Shown: in pieces, positions 26,254 to 34,798 of the stretch
Layout: the number at the start of each line of letters is the position of its first letter
Numbering within the stretch: the first letter of the stretch is position 1
Assembly (NCBI GenBank): GCA_018664485.1
Contig: JABJOE010000006.1
Span: forward strand, 1 to 64,000
From: Candidatus Uhrbacteria bacterium
GTDB lineage: Bacteria > Patescibacteria > ABY1 > SG8-24 > UBA9934
Direction: 5' to 3'
DNA length: 64,000 bases
Made by a program: the position numbers and the translations under genes
Notes under the pieces: model-generated
What the model was told of the DNA's origin: nothing
The model's database searches: none
The model's input: the letters and a program-made list of their open reading frames with translations, nothing else

Positions 26254-26592
26254 TTGACCACAGCAGCAATCGCAATGATCTCTATGTATAGCGGCGTGAT
26301 GATCTCAGCTTTCGGGATTGTGTTGTCGCTTTGTTCCTCCACCTCCGCAATCCGCGATTTTGTAGGTCGGCTGCTGATTACCATCGGCTGCGTGATCATG
26401 ACGACCGGCTATCTAGCTGTAGGCGTCGTAGATTTTGTTCACACCCCTCCACAAGACCTGCAACCTCTTCCAATCTTCTTCACATCATTCCTTGGAGTGG
26501 CCCTCATCTTTCTCTGCTTCTCTACAGCGTCCGATGCCATGTCCATGATTCGCGGCAAATGGGTAAAACGGCGCGAACTACCGACACCCTAG
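26254..26592 (+). CDS. Small multi-pass membrane protein, orphan
   Basis: 112 residues if translation starts at TTG 26254, chosen because GGAG (26244-26247) lies 6 bases before it; TTG 26242 or ATG 26275 are alternatives. Three hydrophobic helices are visible (about 5-25, LLITIGCVIMTTGYLAVGVV, and FFTSFLGVALIFLCFS). No known domain. Promoter, ribosome site and private hairpin match the other orphan genes, and its initiation region resembles that of the gene at 3139 (GGAGTCC before the start in both). Function unknown. Confidence 0.55.
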   Translation: MTTAAIAMISMYSGVMISAFGIVLSLCSSTSAIRDFVGRLLITIGCVIMTTGYLAVGVVDFVHTPPQDLQPLPIFFTSFLGVALIFLCFSTASDAMSMIRGKWVKRRELPTP

Positions 26593-26608
26593 ACTGCGTA
26601 CACCTCGT

Positions 26609-26639
26609 AACACCTCCCTACCACTGGTCGGGGGGTGTT
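26609..26639 (+). terminator. Hairpin terminator of the orphan gene
   Basis: AACACCTCCC / GGGGGGTGTT with an 11-base loop, 17 bases after the stop and just before the convergent Nudix gene. Confidence 0.65.
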
Positions 26640-26645
26640 GAACGT

Positions 26646-27119
26646 TTAATAGCTGTAATCAATTTCTGAATCCTTCCAACCAATGTCGCTGTATGGCTCG
26701 TTCTTATTTACGAGCGTAAACATATATTTGTAATAATCGATAACGTCGTCAGGGATATTGTCTAGCGGAGCCCAAACGAGCTCACTACACTTATGCGGCT
26801 CGGCGTTTGTAGGCTCCCCCTCCAACTCTTTGCACATGAAAAAGAAATCAACACGCTCGTGATCATCGCATTGACGATGCATCGTGTGTGCCAACTTTAA
26901 ATTCTTTGGATCTAAATTAAGCCCCGCTTCTTCTTTTGCTTCTCGGCACATTGCGTCAACCATCCTCTCACCTCCGTCTACATGTCCTGCAGGAAGTCCA
27001 AGTTCACCATCTTTAAATCCGGTGTTATGTCGTCTAAGTAGCAAAACTTCGTCCTTGTCATTAATGAGAAGAAGATACACCGACGCTATCATGCGGAACT
27101 TATCTTTCCAGTTCGCCAT
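26646..27119 (-). CDS. Nudix hydrolase
   Basis: 157 residues. Complete Nudix box (G-x5-E-x7-REAKEEAGL): GHVDGGERMVDAMCREAK at about residues 43-60, then EEAGL. Preceded by YLLLINDKDEVLLLRRHNTG, typical of MutT-like enzymes that act on nucleotides or nucleotide sugars; the substrate cannot be named. It follows the next membrane protein gene by 1 base, so it is probably the last gene of the minus-strand operon that begins with yqeY. Confidence 0.9.
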   Translation of the reverse strand: MANWKDKFRMIASVYLLLINDKDEVLLLRRHNTGFKDGELGLPAGHVDGGERMVDAMCREAKEEAGLNLDPKNLKLAHTMHRQCDDHERVDFFFMCKELEGEPTNAEPHKCSELVWAPLDNIPDDVIDYYKYMFTLVNKNEPYSDIGWKDSEIDYSY

Positions 27120-27120
27120 A

Positions 27121-27738
27121 CTAGTTAAGCTGCAATGTAATCTCGCCAGAAACCGTATTTACTCTCACGGCAAAAGAAAACTCGTCGTCAACACATTCAT
27201 TCGTGCAGTACGAGTGCACACCTTCATACGTTGCAATGTACAAACCGTCTACCGTCTCTTCCGCTACCAAACACGCACTACCATCTAGGTGAGCGTACAG
27301 TCCTATGATTTGCGTACGCAGCAAAGCGTCAACAATCTCGCTTGGAGAAACTTTTTCGAGCAACTCTTGAGTCGCTGTCGTAATTACAACTTCATCTTCC
27401 CCTTCACCAAAACCAGTAGCACTATGAACTGAAACATCACCAAACATCTGCTCATCAACGAAAATTTCCCCCGTCGAATCCTGCCACAGTACTTGCTCAT
27501 CGCCGAGTGTCCAATCATTTAAAATATTTAACGGCGCCAGATCGGTACCACTAATTTCCCGCGCCGTAATTAATGTCTGCTCGTAACGGTCGAAAGAGTC
27601 TTGTGTAATTGATTCTGCTAAGCACTCACCTTCCCCAGACAACACAACATCCCCAGATTTATTGTCCGAGTAATAAACAGCTAGCCCGATAATGAGAATA
27701 AAAGCTAGAACGCCGATTGCTAAAATCATTTTTTTCAT
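27121..27738 (-). CDS. Membrane-anchored exported protein, unknown
   Basis: 205 residues with an N-terminal signal anchor (MILAIGVLAFILIIGLAVYY). The outside part contains four Cys residues (about 39, 156, 180 and 184) that could form disulfides. The final strand (FAVRVNTVSGEITLQLN) resembles the end of PepSY-like or small beta domains, but no family is certain. It sits between a P-loop kinase gene and a Nudix gene in one orientation; gaps of 17 and 1 bases suggest co-transcription. Confidence 0.65.
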   Translation of the reverse strand: MKKMILAIGVLAFILIIGLAVYYSDNKSGDVVLSGEGECLAESITQDSFDRYEQTLITAREISGTDLAPLNILNDWTLGDEQVLWQDSTGEIFVDEQMFGDVSVHSATGFGEGEDEVVITTATQELLEKVSPSEIVDALLRTQIIGLYAHLDGSACLVAEETVDGLYIATYEGVHSYCTNECVDDEFSFAVRVNTVSGEITLQLN

Positions 27739-27755
27739 ATTTATTTCAAAACTTT

Positions 27756-28289
27756 TTAAACAAACTCAGTTAGCCTTCTCTCAACCATCTCGACAACTTC
27801 ATCGATAGACAAATTACTTGTATCAATTCTTTCGACTGAAGAGTCATCGACTCTATGTTCGTGATACCACGCGATGTTACGTTCCACACGAGAGCGAGGA
27901 CTTGGTGGATTCGGGCTACTTTTCTGACGCGCGAGGACACGTCTCATCGCCGTCTCATCGTCGGTGAATAGTTCAATATGCAAAAACTTATAGCCAAACT
28001 CTTCTGCGATCTTTCGAAACTGTGCAGGTTCTTCGGGCCTCAACGTTTGTGGAAGAACGATACTTATTCCATGCTTACAGTAATTTCTGGTAAGTGATCG
28101 CACACCATCACGAACGATAGCGTTATCGCCGTCGCCACGTACAAAGTCTGAAATCTGCCACTTAATATCATCCATATCAAAGACAGCTACACGCGAAAGC
28201 TTTTCCTTAAGCTTCCTACCGACCGTAGTTTTTCCAGCACCAACCATGCCGGAGATGAGTAATATGAATTGTGTATTGAGTGCAATCAT
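27756..28289 (-). CDS. P-loop kinase (AAA_33 type)
   Basis: 177 residues. Walker A GMVGAGKTTVGRKL near the N terminus, followed by FDMDDIKW, the D-x-D position of nucleotide/metabolite kinases, and a lid-like basic region (RRVLARQKSSPNPPSPRSRVERN). The fold matches AAA_33/zeta-toxin/gluconate-kinase-like proteins, which phosphorylate small molecules or nucleotides. The substrate is unknown. Its start overlaps the stop of the upstream gene by 4 bases (ATGA), so the pair is coupled. Confidence 0.82.
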   Translation of the reverse strand: MIALNTQFILLISGMVGAGKTTVGRKLKEKLSRVAVFDMDDIKWQISDFVRGDGDNAIVRDGVRSLTRNYCKHGISIVLPQTLRPEEPAQFRKIAEEFGYKFLHIELFTDDETAMRRVLARQKSSPNPPSPRSRVERNIAWYHEHRVDDSSVERIDTSNLSIDEVVEMVERRLTEFV

Positions 28290-28825
28290 GCGTCGATACT
28301 ATCCTCAGGTGAGCCATCTACTATTCCCAACTCTTTCAAAACTTTTGGATTCATAATTGCCGGAAGAGCCTGATCGCTCCCCTGAACTAAACCGGACATA
28401 ACAGCAGCCCTATCAAGGACGTCCTCATATACCTCCAGTTCCTTCAACCTTTTTGACAAAAGATTGAATTCTGTTTTGGCGTTTGCAAAAACAGGATCCT
28501 TCATTGCCCTCTCTAACAATGAATACATGCGTATAGCCCTCTCACTCATTTTGTCTTTATATAAATCGCTTACTCCAGGCTCATCTACAATATCCTGTAT
28601 TTCCTTTATGACTGCTCGTATATCCGTAATAGTATCCGGCTCAATACCATCCCTCCACTCTAAAGGTTTTTCTTTTTGCCGTTTTAGAATATCGAGTAAC
28701 TCAGCGATCCTATCCACTACAGCCTTCATCTCAACACGAGCATGAGAGAAGTCTCTAATATCCTCACTCCCATCTGGTTTTACACGAAAACCTCTTTCTG
28801 AAAATCCCGGTGAGCCAACCCCCAT
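28286..28825 (-). CDS. Alpha-helical protein of unknown function
   Basis: 179 residues, almost wholly helical and charged, with heptad-like stretches (MKAVVDRIAELLDILKRQKEK; FNLLSKRLKELEVYEDVLDRA). No signal peptide or membrane helix. It starts 2 bases after the yqeY stop and overlaps the kinase gene by 4 bases, so it is translated as part of that operon. I do not recognise the family. Confidence 0.65.
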   Translation of the reverse strand: MGVGSPGFSERGFRVKPDGSEDIRDFSHARVEMKAVVDRIAELLDILKRQKEKPLEWRDGIEPDTITDIRAVIKEIQDIVDEPGVSDLYKDKMSERAIRMYSLLERAMKDPVFANAKTEFNLLSKRLKELEVYEDVLDRAAVMSGLVQGSDQALPAIMNPKVLKELGIVDGSPEDSIDA

Positions 28826-28827
28826 AT

Positions 28828-29280
28828 TTATTCCTTCGGTGCAATTAACCGCGCAACAATCTCGCGAACACGATTACCGTCAACGTTACCTTTTAATTCC
28901 TTCATTACAGCTCCCATTGCTTTCCCCATTCCACCGGCGTCCCCATCTTCCATTTCATCCACAACTTTTTGCACAGCAGCCTCCAAATCCTCGTCACTCA
29001 TCTCGGGTGGCAAGTACTTCTTTAAAACTTCAATCTCTACGCGAGCTGCCGCAGCTAAATCCTCACGCTCCCCTTTTACAAACTCCCCAAGAGCATCGTT
29101 CATCTTTTTAACATCAGAACGCACAACGGAAATCACATCCGCATCTTCGAGCTCGCGCTTAAACTCAATCACCTGATTCTTCAAAGAAGCCATCAGCATG
29201 CGAAGTATGCTAAGCGTCTGCGTGTCCTTAGCTTTCATCGCGACAACTAGGTCGGCTTGAATATCTTTAAATAAACTCAT
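28828..29280 (-). CDS. yqeY: GatB/YqeY domain protein
   Basis: 150 residues from ATG 29280; the GTG at 29301 is unlikely because a -10-like TATAAC lies just before the chosen ATG. The protein is the stand-alone YqeY family: SLFKDIQADLVVAMKAKD, LSILRMLMASLKN, VLKKYLPPEMSDEDLE and GMGKAMGAVMKELKGNVDGNRV are characteristic. Known: it is homologous to the tRNA-binding tail of GatB, the amidotransferase subunit that makes Gln-tRNA and Asn-tRNA. Its cellular role is unproven. It heads the operon that continues to the Nudix gene at 26646. Confidence 0.93.
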   Translation of the reverse strand: MSLFKDIQADLVVAMKAKDTQTLSILRMLMASLKNQVIEFKRELEDADVISVVRSDVKKMNDALGEFVKGEREDLAAAARVEIEVLKKYLPPEMSDEDLEAAVQKVVDEMEDGDAGGMGKAMGAVMKELKGNVDGNRVREIVARLIAPKE

Positions 29281-29301
29281 ATTGCAATGGTTATAGTACA
29301 C

Positions 29302-29476
29302 CTCTAATGGTAAGAGTTGATCGACTGCGGGTCAAGTAACATGTGGCCAAGGCTCTGCAGAAAATAAAGCGATGCGTGGGCATAGTCCTTACAAGTAACC
29401 GTATTTTGCGTTAACTTTAATGAGTGAAGGGAAGATAAATTTAAAACAGGTTTACGGATCGAGTCCTTATACGACC
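29302..29476. other. Gene-free stretch, nothing recognised
   Basis: Together with palindrome 4 this forms a gap of about 390 bases. No tRNA, tmRNA, SRP or RNase P core motif was found by eye. Confidence 0.4.
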
Positions 29477-29636
29477 AGACCTCTACATACGCACATGTTC
29501 TGCATTCATTTCATATGGATGTTTGAGCGAAACGAATGACGACCGAGGAGGCATAGTAGAACTATACCGACGAGGTTGGAGTTTGTTGTAGCCAAATCAT
29601 ACAATGAATGCAGAACATGGGCGTCTGTAGAGGTCT
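29477..29636. repeat. Intergenic imperfect palindrome 4
   Basis: Arms of 34 bases (29477-29510 and 29603-29636) pair with only two mismatches, around a 92-base loop holding ATAGT-AGA-ACTAT. Read from rpsU, the loop edge GATTTGGCTAC carries the family motif. It directly follows the rpsU terminator. Confidence 0.85.
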
Positions 29637-29639
29637 AAA

Positions 29640-29671
29640 AACAAAACGAGGCCGTTAGGCCTCATTTGTTT
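29640..29671 (-). terminator. Intrinsic terminator of rpsU
   Basis: Minus strand: ATGAGGCC-taac-GGCCTCGT followed by a T-rich tail (TTTGTTTT), immediately after the stop. Confidence 0.9.
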
Positions 29672-29920
29672 TTAACGACGACGTCCTCGGCGCTTGTCCT
29701 CTACAAGCTTACCGATACGAACGAGCCATTCACGCTTCTCCGCTTTTTTGAGCGATCGAAGCTTAGAAGCTTTACGCTTGTTACTTGCATCCTTGGTCTT
29801 ATGAAATCGACCAGACTGCAAAGTAAAGCGTTTTCCGCTTCGTTGGTAGCGACGAGTCCATCGGCGGAATGCCGCTTCAAAACTCTCACCTTTCTTTCTT
29901 TTTACGTATATATCAGACAT
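29672..29920 (-). CDS. rpsU: 30S ribosomal protein bS21
   Basis: 82 residues. Starts YVKRKKGESFEAAFRRWTRR, the S21 signature, and ends in a Lys/Arg-rich tail (KLVEDKRRGRRR). Known: bS21 sits near the anti-Shine-Dalgarno end of 16S rRNA and assists initiation, which is relevant because most genes here seem to lack Shine-Dalgarno sites. Monocistronic with its own terminator. Confidence 0.93.
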   Translation of the reverse strand: MSDIYVKRKKGESFEAAFRRWTRRYQRSGKRFTLQSGRFHKTKDASNKRKASKLRSLKKAEKREWLVRIGKLVEDKRRGRRR

Positions 29921-30052
29921 AGAATTTGTGCCAAGATAATAGCTAATTGCAATAATTATGTCAAGCCAAAAACCCTAGATTATTTATAAATTTGTAGTAT
30001 TAGCAGCTAGTATGTGTATACTCTACCTATTATCAAGTTTTAATTACTTTCT

Positions 30053-32113
30053 ATGACGCTTCGTATTTCATCAATTTCGCTGCTATTTGCAGCTTTTATA
30101 CTCGCACCCTTCAGTCAGGCGCTTGCCATTGCAGGCTCAGACTCCTGGTATGACACCTATTCTGACGGTACAAATTTCGTATATTACGGGATAACTTCAG
30201 ATGACGATACTATCTATGCAGTTGGATACACAGGTGCCATTGCAACTTCAACAAATGGAGATGATTGGGATTTGCAAAATATAACAACCGAAAGCCTCTA
30301 CGACGTAGCGGAAAGTGACTACGGAATAGTTGCTGTCGGAGGGGGTGGAGAAATTTATACATCAATAGATAGCGGAGACTCGTGGCAAAGCCAAACATCT
30401 CCGACTACAGCTGACTTATTGGCTGTTGAATTCCGTGGTAACAAAGGATATGCAGCCGGAAGCAGTGGAATATTAATCACAACGATTGACGGTGGTCAAA
30501 GTTGGTCAACGGCTCTTGCGACCTCATCAAACAGTTTTCACGGTATGCATGTTGGTGTTGGTGAATCATGGATGGTCGGATCATCTGGAACTATCAATAA
30601 CAACGGAGCATTCGCAGGATTATTCGGAGCACAAACAAGCGGCGTTGGAAATAACTTATTCGATGTATATTTCCAAGATGATGATTTGACAGGTTGGGTA
30701 GTTGGAACAACTGGAACACTTCTTGCAACTACGGACGGTGGGTCAACGTGGTCAGCTGCCACATCTGGTACCTCTGAGCACCTATACTATATTGTTGGCG
30801 ACGATGAAGATGATGACCACTTCTACATCGTGGGGGAAAATATTCTCATGGAAACGACAGACGCTGGTGCAAGTTTCGACACAGTAACTTTCAGTACCTT
30901 GTCTTTATACCAGATGATTGCCGGTACAGTTTTTGAAGACAAGATGTACCTCGCCGGACTCGATTCAGGCGGAGGCGTCGTAGTAACTACGGATACAAAC
31001 GCACCAACAGCGCCCGCTATTATTGGCGTAGACCCAACCTCCCCAACCGCTGAAACTGACATTACCTTGAGCTGGCATACAACTTCAGACGATGAAACAA
31101 GCATTGACGAGTATCTTGTATACCTAGACGGTGTATATGTAGATTCACCAATTGTATTTCTTTCCGGTAGCTACGAATTCACAGGCCTCGCTGAAGGAAG
31201 CTACGAACTTGGAGTGAGCGCTAAAGATGATGCCGGCAACGAAAGCGCGATCAGTACAGAAACGGTTGTAGTTGATCAGTCAGGTCCATCTATTACAAGC
31301 GAGAGTCCAACGGAAGCTACTGTCGACACAGCGGTTAGTGTATCTGCAACAGTTACAGACTCACTATCAACTATCGACGGTTGTGCCTTGTACATCGATT
31401 CAGTATCGAGCGGAAGCATGAGTGCAAGCGGAAGCACATACTCACTAAGCCAGACATTCACTTCTACCGGTGATTACAGTGCATACGTTGCATGTGACGA
31501 CACTGTTGGAAACATCTCGGTTGGATCTACCTGGACAATCACCGTAAGTGAAGATAGCGGATCAGGTTCTGGTTCGGGTGACAGTGGCTCAGGAGATTCC
31601 GGCGATAGCGGGGACTCTGATGATAGTGGAGACGTTGAAGAGTCAGCAGATACAAGCACACTTATTAAGATGCAGTGTGAAGGTGGCGAAGCTGCAGACG
31701 ATCCATGTAAAGCTGTTTACTACTACGGATCAGACGAAATGCGTCACGCATTTACAAACGAAAAAGTTTACTTCACTTGGTACGAAGACTTCGATGATGT
31801 GATCGTTGTAACAGACGAATTCATGTCTTCAATTAGTCTCGGACCAAATGTTACTTATCATCCAGGAACCAAGATGGTTAAGTTCCTGACTGTAAACACG
31901 GTGTACGTTGTGGAGCAAGGTGGTGTGCTTCGTGGAATTACAAGCGAAGATGTTGCAACTGACCTTTACGGATCAGACTGGAATACAAAGATTGATGATA
32001 TCTCAGATGCATTCTTTGGAAACTATTCCTTTGGAGATGATGTGGACGACGCATCCGATTATGACGTCGATGATGCGTTAGACTCCGTAAGCTCTCTCGA
32101 CGACAACTTCTAA
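30053..32113 (+). CDS. Secreted Ycf48-like propeller / Ig protein
   Basis: 686 residues. Signal peptide (1-25, ending SQALA), then a beta-propeller of Ycf48/BNR-type repeats (about 30-315; SGILITTIDGGQSWS, GTLLATTDGGSTWS), a fibronectin III-like domain (about 320-405), a second Ig-like domain (about 410-500), a Ser/Gly/Asp linker, and a C-terminal domain (about 530-660) with YYYGSDEMRHAFTNEKVYFTWY and NVTYHPGTKMVKF. I recall this last domain from many secreted Patescibacteria proteins, where it has no assigned role. A TGTGTATACT box lies about 35 bases upstream. It ends with its own terminator. Likely an exported binding or adhesion protein. Confidence 0.85.
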   Translation: MTLRISSISLLFAAFILAPFSQALAIAGSDSWYDTYSDGTNFVYYGITSDDDTIYAVGYTGAIATSTNGDDWDLQNITTESLYDVAESDYGIVAVGGGGEIYTSIDSGDSWQSQTSPTTADLLAVEFRGNKGYAAGSSGILITTIDGGQSWSTALATSSNSFHGMHVGVGESWMVGSSGTINNNGAFAGLFGAQTSGVGNNLFDVYFQDDDLTGWVVGTTGTLLATTDGGSTWSAATSGTSEHLYYIVGDDEDDDHFYIVGENILMETTDAGASFDTVTFSTLSLYQMIAGTVFEDKMYLAGLDSGGGVVVTTDTNAPTAPAIIGVDPTSPTAETDITLSWHTTSDDETSIDEYLVYLDGVYVDSPIVFLSGSYEFTGLAEGSYELGVSAKDDAGNESAISTETVVVDQSGPSITSESPTEATVDTAVSVSATVTDSLSTIDGCALYIDSVSSGSMSASGSTYSLSQTFTSTGDYSAYVACDDTVGNISVGSTWTITVSEDSGSGSGSGDSGSGDSGDSGDSDDSGDVEESADTSTLIKMQCEGGEAADDPCKAVYYYGSDEMRHAFTNEKVYFTWYEDFDDVIVVTDEFMSSISLGPNVTYHPGTKMVKFLTVNTVYVVEQGGVLRGITSEDVATDLYGSDWNTKIDDISDAFFGNYSFGDDVDDASDYDVDDALDSVSSLDDNF

Positions 32114-32139
32114 ACCACAACAACGAAGACAAACAAAAA

Positions 32140-32166
32140 AACCGCCGGCTAACGCTGGTGGTTTTT
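32140..32166 (+). terminator. Intrinsic terminator of the propeller gene
   Basis: AACCGCCGGC-taac-GCTGGTGGTT followed by TTT. Confidence 0.85.
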
Positions 32167-32182
32167 ACTTTAAATGCGAAAC

Positions 32183-32212
32183 GCCACTCAGTCCACGATG
32201 GAACCGAGCGGC
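32183..32212 (-). terminator. Hairpin terminator of the Nudix-fold orphan
   Basis: Minus strand: GCCGCTCGGT / ACTGAGTGGC with G-T pairs, followed by GTTTCG; 11 bases after the stop. Confidence 0.6.
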
Positions 32213-32222
32213 ATGAGTTGCC

Positions 32223-33041
32223 TCAGACTAGAATAGCTACATTCTGTACTGAAAGACTTCGCAGATAGCGATCTGCAAGCAACAGAGCTGTAAGCGTGTG
32301 CATATCACACAAAGTTGAACCGATCATTCCGGGCACATCGGCGATAGGAACGAGGCGAGACTTGTGATCAACCTCTCCATCATAGCGACCGAGACTAGGC
32401 ATATCTTGTTCCGGCGGGAATACTACGCTCACCAGAAAGATATCCGGCGCCGCACTATCTGTTCCCGTGTTCTGAAAAACCTTTCCAAGAGAAGCTACGG
32501 AGCGGATACCTACAACCGCATCATCGCCAATCTCCTCAGACATCTCGCGAAGAAGCACCCTTACTCCAGGTACTCTCAGGTCTTCAAGCGAGCCTAACGA
32601 GCTACCTCCGCTCGAATACTGAACATCTTCATCTTCAGTGAAGCCACGAGGAAGTCCCGTGACCCAATCACCAACACTATGACGCCACTCCTTGACTAGT
32701 GCCAGGTACTGCACCCCTCTATGCTCGATAATGACAACGAACACCGCACCGTCACTCACAGCGCCGTTTGCGTTGTAACGCATCGGCAGTTCTATGATGC
32801 GACCATCCTTCAGGCACACCGCACAGTAGATAGTCCGGTGAAACCTAGGTGTACGTTCATCGACATGGTAGATGCCGAGAATCAACTGCTCGCCATCATT
32901 CCCACCAATACTTTCACGCGGCTTGAGACCACGATCTGACAACCAGAGATTGAGCGCAGCAAGGCGTTCATCTGGATCCTTGATCATCGCCTCCAGCTCA
33001 TGACCTTTCTCAACGAACAAAGAATGAATATTCACTGTCAT
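32223..33041 (-). CDS. Nudix-fold protein with split Nudix box, orphan
   Basis: 272 residues. The core resembles ADP-ribose pyrophosphatase-type Nudix enzymes: VFVVIIEHRGVQYLALVKEWRH, then LPRGF, and the catalytic VLLREMSEEIGDD. The usual 7-residue gap between Gly and the REMSEEIG part is widened by a Ser/Gly-rich insert of about 25 residues, so the box is split but its Glu/Arg residues are present. The N-terminal 70 residues are unassigned. GGAGGGAT immediately before the ATG is the strongest Shine-Dalgarno in the window. GC-rich, private promoter and terminator, like the other orphans. Confidence 0.75.
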   Translation of the reverse strand: MTVNIHSLFVEKGHELEAMIKDPDERLAALNLWLSDRGLKPRESIGGNDGEQLILGIYHVDERTPRFHRTIYCAVCLKDGRIIELPMRYNANGAVSDGAVFVVIIEHRGVQYLALVKEWRHSVGDWVTGLPRGFTEDEDVQYSSGGSSLGSLEDLRVPGVRVLLREMSEEIGDDAVVGIRSVASLGKVFQNTGTDSAAPDIFLVSVVFPPEQDMPSLGRYDGEVDHKSRLVPIADVPGMIGSTLCDMHTLTALLLADRYLRSLSVQNVAILV

Positions 33042-33180
33042 ATCCCTCCATGAACACTGTTCCGAATATCCAGCCTGCTAGCCGAATTTCCTTTTCTCAT
33101 CGACCTACCGGCAAACAAGAAGGGTCTAAACGTAAAAACGACCCCAGCCGCAGAGAGCTACATGCCCCAAGCGAGAAATC

Positions 33181-33209
33181 TTTTTAACACAAAAAAGCAT
33201 GCGCGTCAA
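33181..33209 (-). promoter_or_regulatory. Promoter of the Nudix-fold orphan
   Basis: Minus strand: TTGACG (33204-33209), 17-base spacer, TAAAAA (33181-33186) with an upstream TGT. It predicts a leader of about 135 bases containing a GGGTC / GACCC hairpin (33121-33144). I see nothing else in 33042-33266. Confidence 0.5.
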
Positions 33210-33266
33210 CGTATAACCATTGTATTTGCGGCTTTTCTGCAATACCACCCACACTACTCCCAGAAC

Positions 33267-33288
33267 AAAAAAATCCCACTTTGGGATC
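33267..33288 (-). terminator. Intrinsic terminator of hisS
   Basis: Minus strand: ATCCC-aaagt-GGGAT followed by TTTTTT. It lies 135 bases after the hisS stop, beyond palindrome 5. Confidence 0.75.
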
Positions 33289-33303
33289 TATTCGCTCGTT
33301 TCG

Positions 33304-33425
33304 AAGGGTGTACTCATTTGAGACTAGCTCTAGGCGTAGGGAAAATGGTGAGAAGCCGTACTAACTGTACGGTGACGAACCATAGGGGCCCTAGAACAAC
33401 GAGATAGTCCAAATGAGCAGCCCTT
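33304..33425. repeat. Intergenic imperfect palindrome 5
   Basis: Outer arms AAGGGTGTACTCATTTGAGACTA and the complement of TAGTCCAAATGAGCAGCCCTT, an inner GGGCCC-containing stem, and a core GCCGTAC-taact-GTACGG. The right end overlaps the hisS stop codon. It shares the ATTTGG-N-CTAT arm, the GGGCCC and the CGTAC core with palindrome 6. Confidence 0.8.
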
Positions 33426-34749
33426 ATTTCAACATCTTTTTTACTATCTCTACTACCTTGGCCGAATCCACAATCTCCTGACCACCTGACTCCATATCGC
33501 GGATAATAATCGTACCGTCTAGAACCTCTTTCTGACCAAGGATCAAGGCAACACGAGCACCCTGCTTATCAGCAAGCTCGAGCTGAGCTTTTAGCGACCC
33601 CTTTCCAAATGCTTCTGCAATCGGAATCCCTTGTGTTCTAAAGTTATCAAATACACGAAGACCCGTTCGACGCGCAGCATCACCTAACTGACAGAAGAAA
33701 ACTTGTACCTGTCGTGTATTAGGCAACTCAACCTCCTGGTGCTTCATGGCAAGAACGATTCTCTCGATTCCCATCGCCATTCCCATCGCAGGAGTCCCTT
33801 CACGTCCACCTAGAAGTTCAATCAAACCGTCATAACGTCCACCACCACCGATGGCGTTCGCATTCTTTCCTTCAAACTTCGTTGGCAAAATCTCAAATAC
33901 TGTTTTGTTGTAATAATCGAGTCCACGCACCAAGAACGGATTAAGCTCATATGGCACCTCCATTTCATCCAAGTACTCAAGCACCTTCATGAAGTGTTCT
34001 TTTGAATTGTCATCCAACCAATCGACAATCTGAGGAGCGTCAATCTTCAACTCATCCATTCCCTCCGCCTTAGAATCAAGAAGTCGAAGTGGATTCTTTG
34101 TAAGTCGCTTCTTATCAATGTCAGAAAGCTGCTTTCGGAACTGCTTGAAGTACGCAACCAACTCCATTTCATATTCACGACGGATCTCAGGTGTACCAAT
34201 AGAGTTAATCTGGAACACAACTTCCAAACCAAGCTCTTTTAGAATCTGGTGACACATGATGATAATCTGTGCATCAATGATCGGTTCCTTTGAACCAACA
34301 GCCTCCAATCCAAACTGCCAAAACTGTCTGTAGCGACCGGCCTGTGGGCGATCGTGTCTGAACATTGGCCCTTCGTACCACATCTTTACTGGCTGTGGAC
34401 GATCAATCATTCCGTGCTCAATATATGCACGTGCAACAGACGCCGTTGCCTCTGGCCGAAGAACAACTTTGTTATTGCTCTGATCAACGAAAGAAAACAT
34501 TTCTTTATCAATGATATCAGTTCCCTTTCCAACAGAACGTTCAAACAAACTAGTCTGCTCCAAAATCGGAAGACGAATACGGTTGAAGCTGTAGTCCTGT
34601 GCAATTCGAGTGATAACTTCCTCGATGCGCGCCCAGTACAACTCCTCTTCAGGCATAATGTCACGGAACCCTCGCAAGAGCTGTGGCACTTTAATCTTCT
34701 TTTTCGGTACCTCCTCTTCTACCTTTTTTGCTGCTTTCTTTGGGGGCAT
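33424..34749 (-). CDS. hisS: Histidyl-tRNA synthetase
   Basis: 441 residues, class II synthetase that charges tRNA-His. Visible: a Lys/Glu-rich N-terminal extension (1-22), LLRGFRDIMPEEELYW, motif 1 region, the GTDIIDKEMFSF substrate loop, motif 2 (LRPEATASVARAYI ... YEGPMFRHDRPQAGRYRQFWQ), the HisA motif LVRGLDYYNKTVFEI, motif 3 (GMAMGIERIVLAM) and a C-terminal anticodon-binding domain. A TATAAA box lies 8 bases before the ATG. The extension of Lys residues is unusual for bacterial HisRS and may bind RNA. Confidence 0.97.
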   Translation of the reverse strand: MPPKKAAKKVEEEVPKKKIKVPQLLRGFRDIMPEEELYWARIEEVITRIAQDYSFNRIRLPILEQTSLFERSVGKGTDIIDKEMFSFVDQSNNKVVLRPEATASVARAYIEHGMIDRPQPVKMWYEGPMFRHDRPQAGRYRQFWQFGLEAVGSKEPIIDAQIIIMCHQILKELGLEVVFQINSIGTPEIRREYEMELVAYFKQFRKQLSDIDKKRLTKNPLRLLDSKAEGMDELKIDAPQIVDWLDDNSKEHFMKVLEYLDEMEVPYELNPFLVRGLDYYNKTVFEILPTKFEGKNANAIGGGGRYDGLIELLGGREGTPAMGMAMGIERIVLAMKHQEVELPNTRQVQVFFCQLGDAARRTGLRVFDNFRTQGIPIAEAFGKGSLKAQLELADKQGARVALILGQKEVLDGTIIIRDMESGGQEIVDSAKVVEIVKKMLK

Positions 34750-34798
34750 AGTAATTGTTTATATTTCTTGAGACTCTCTCCTAACTTATCTTGATCTC

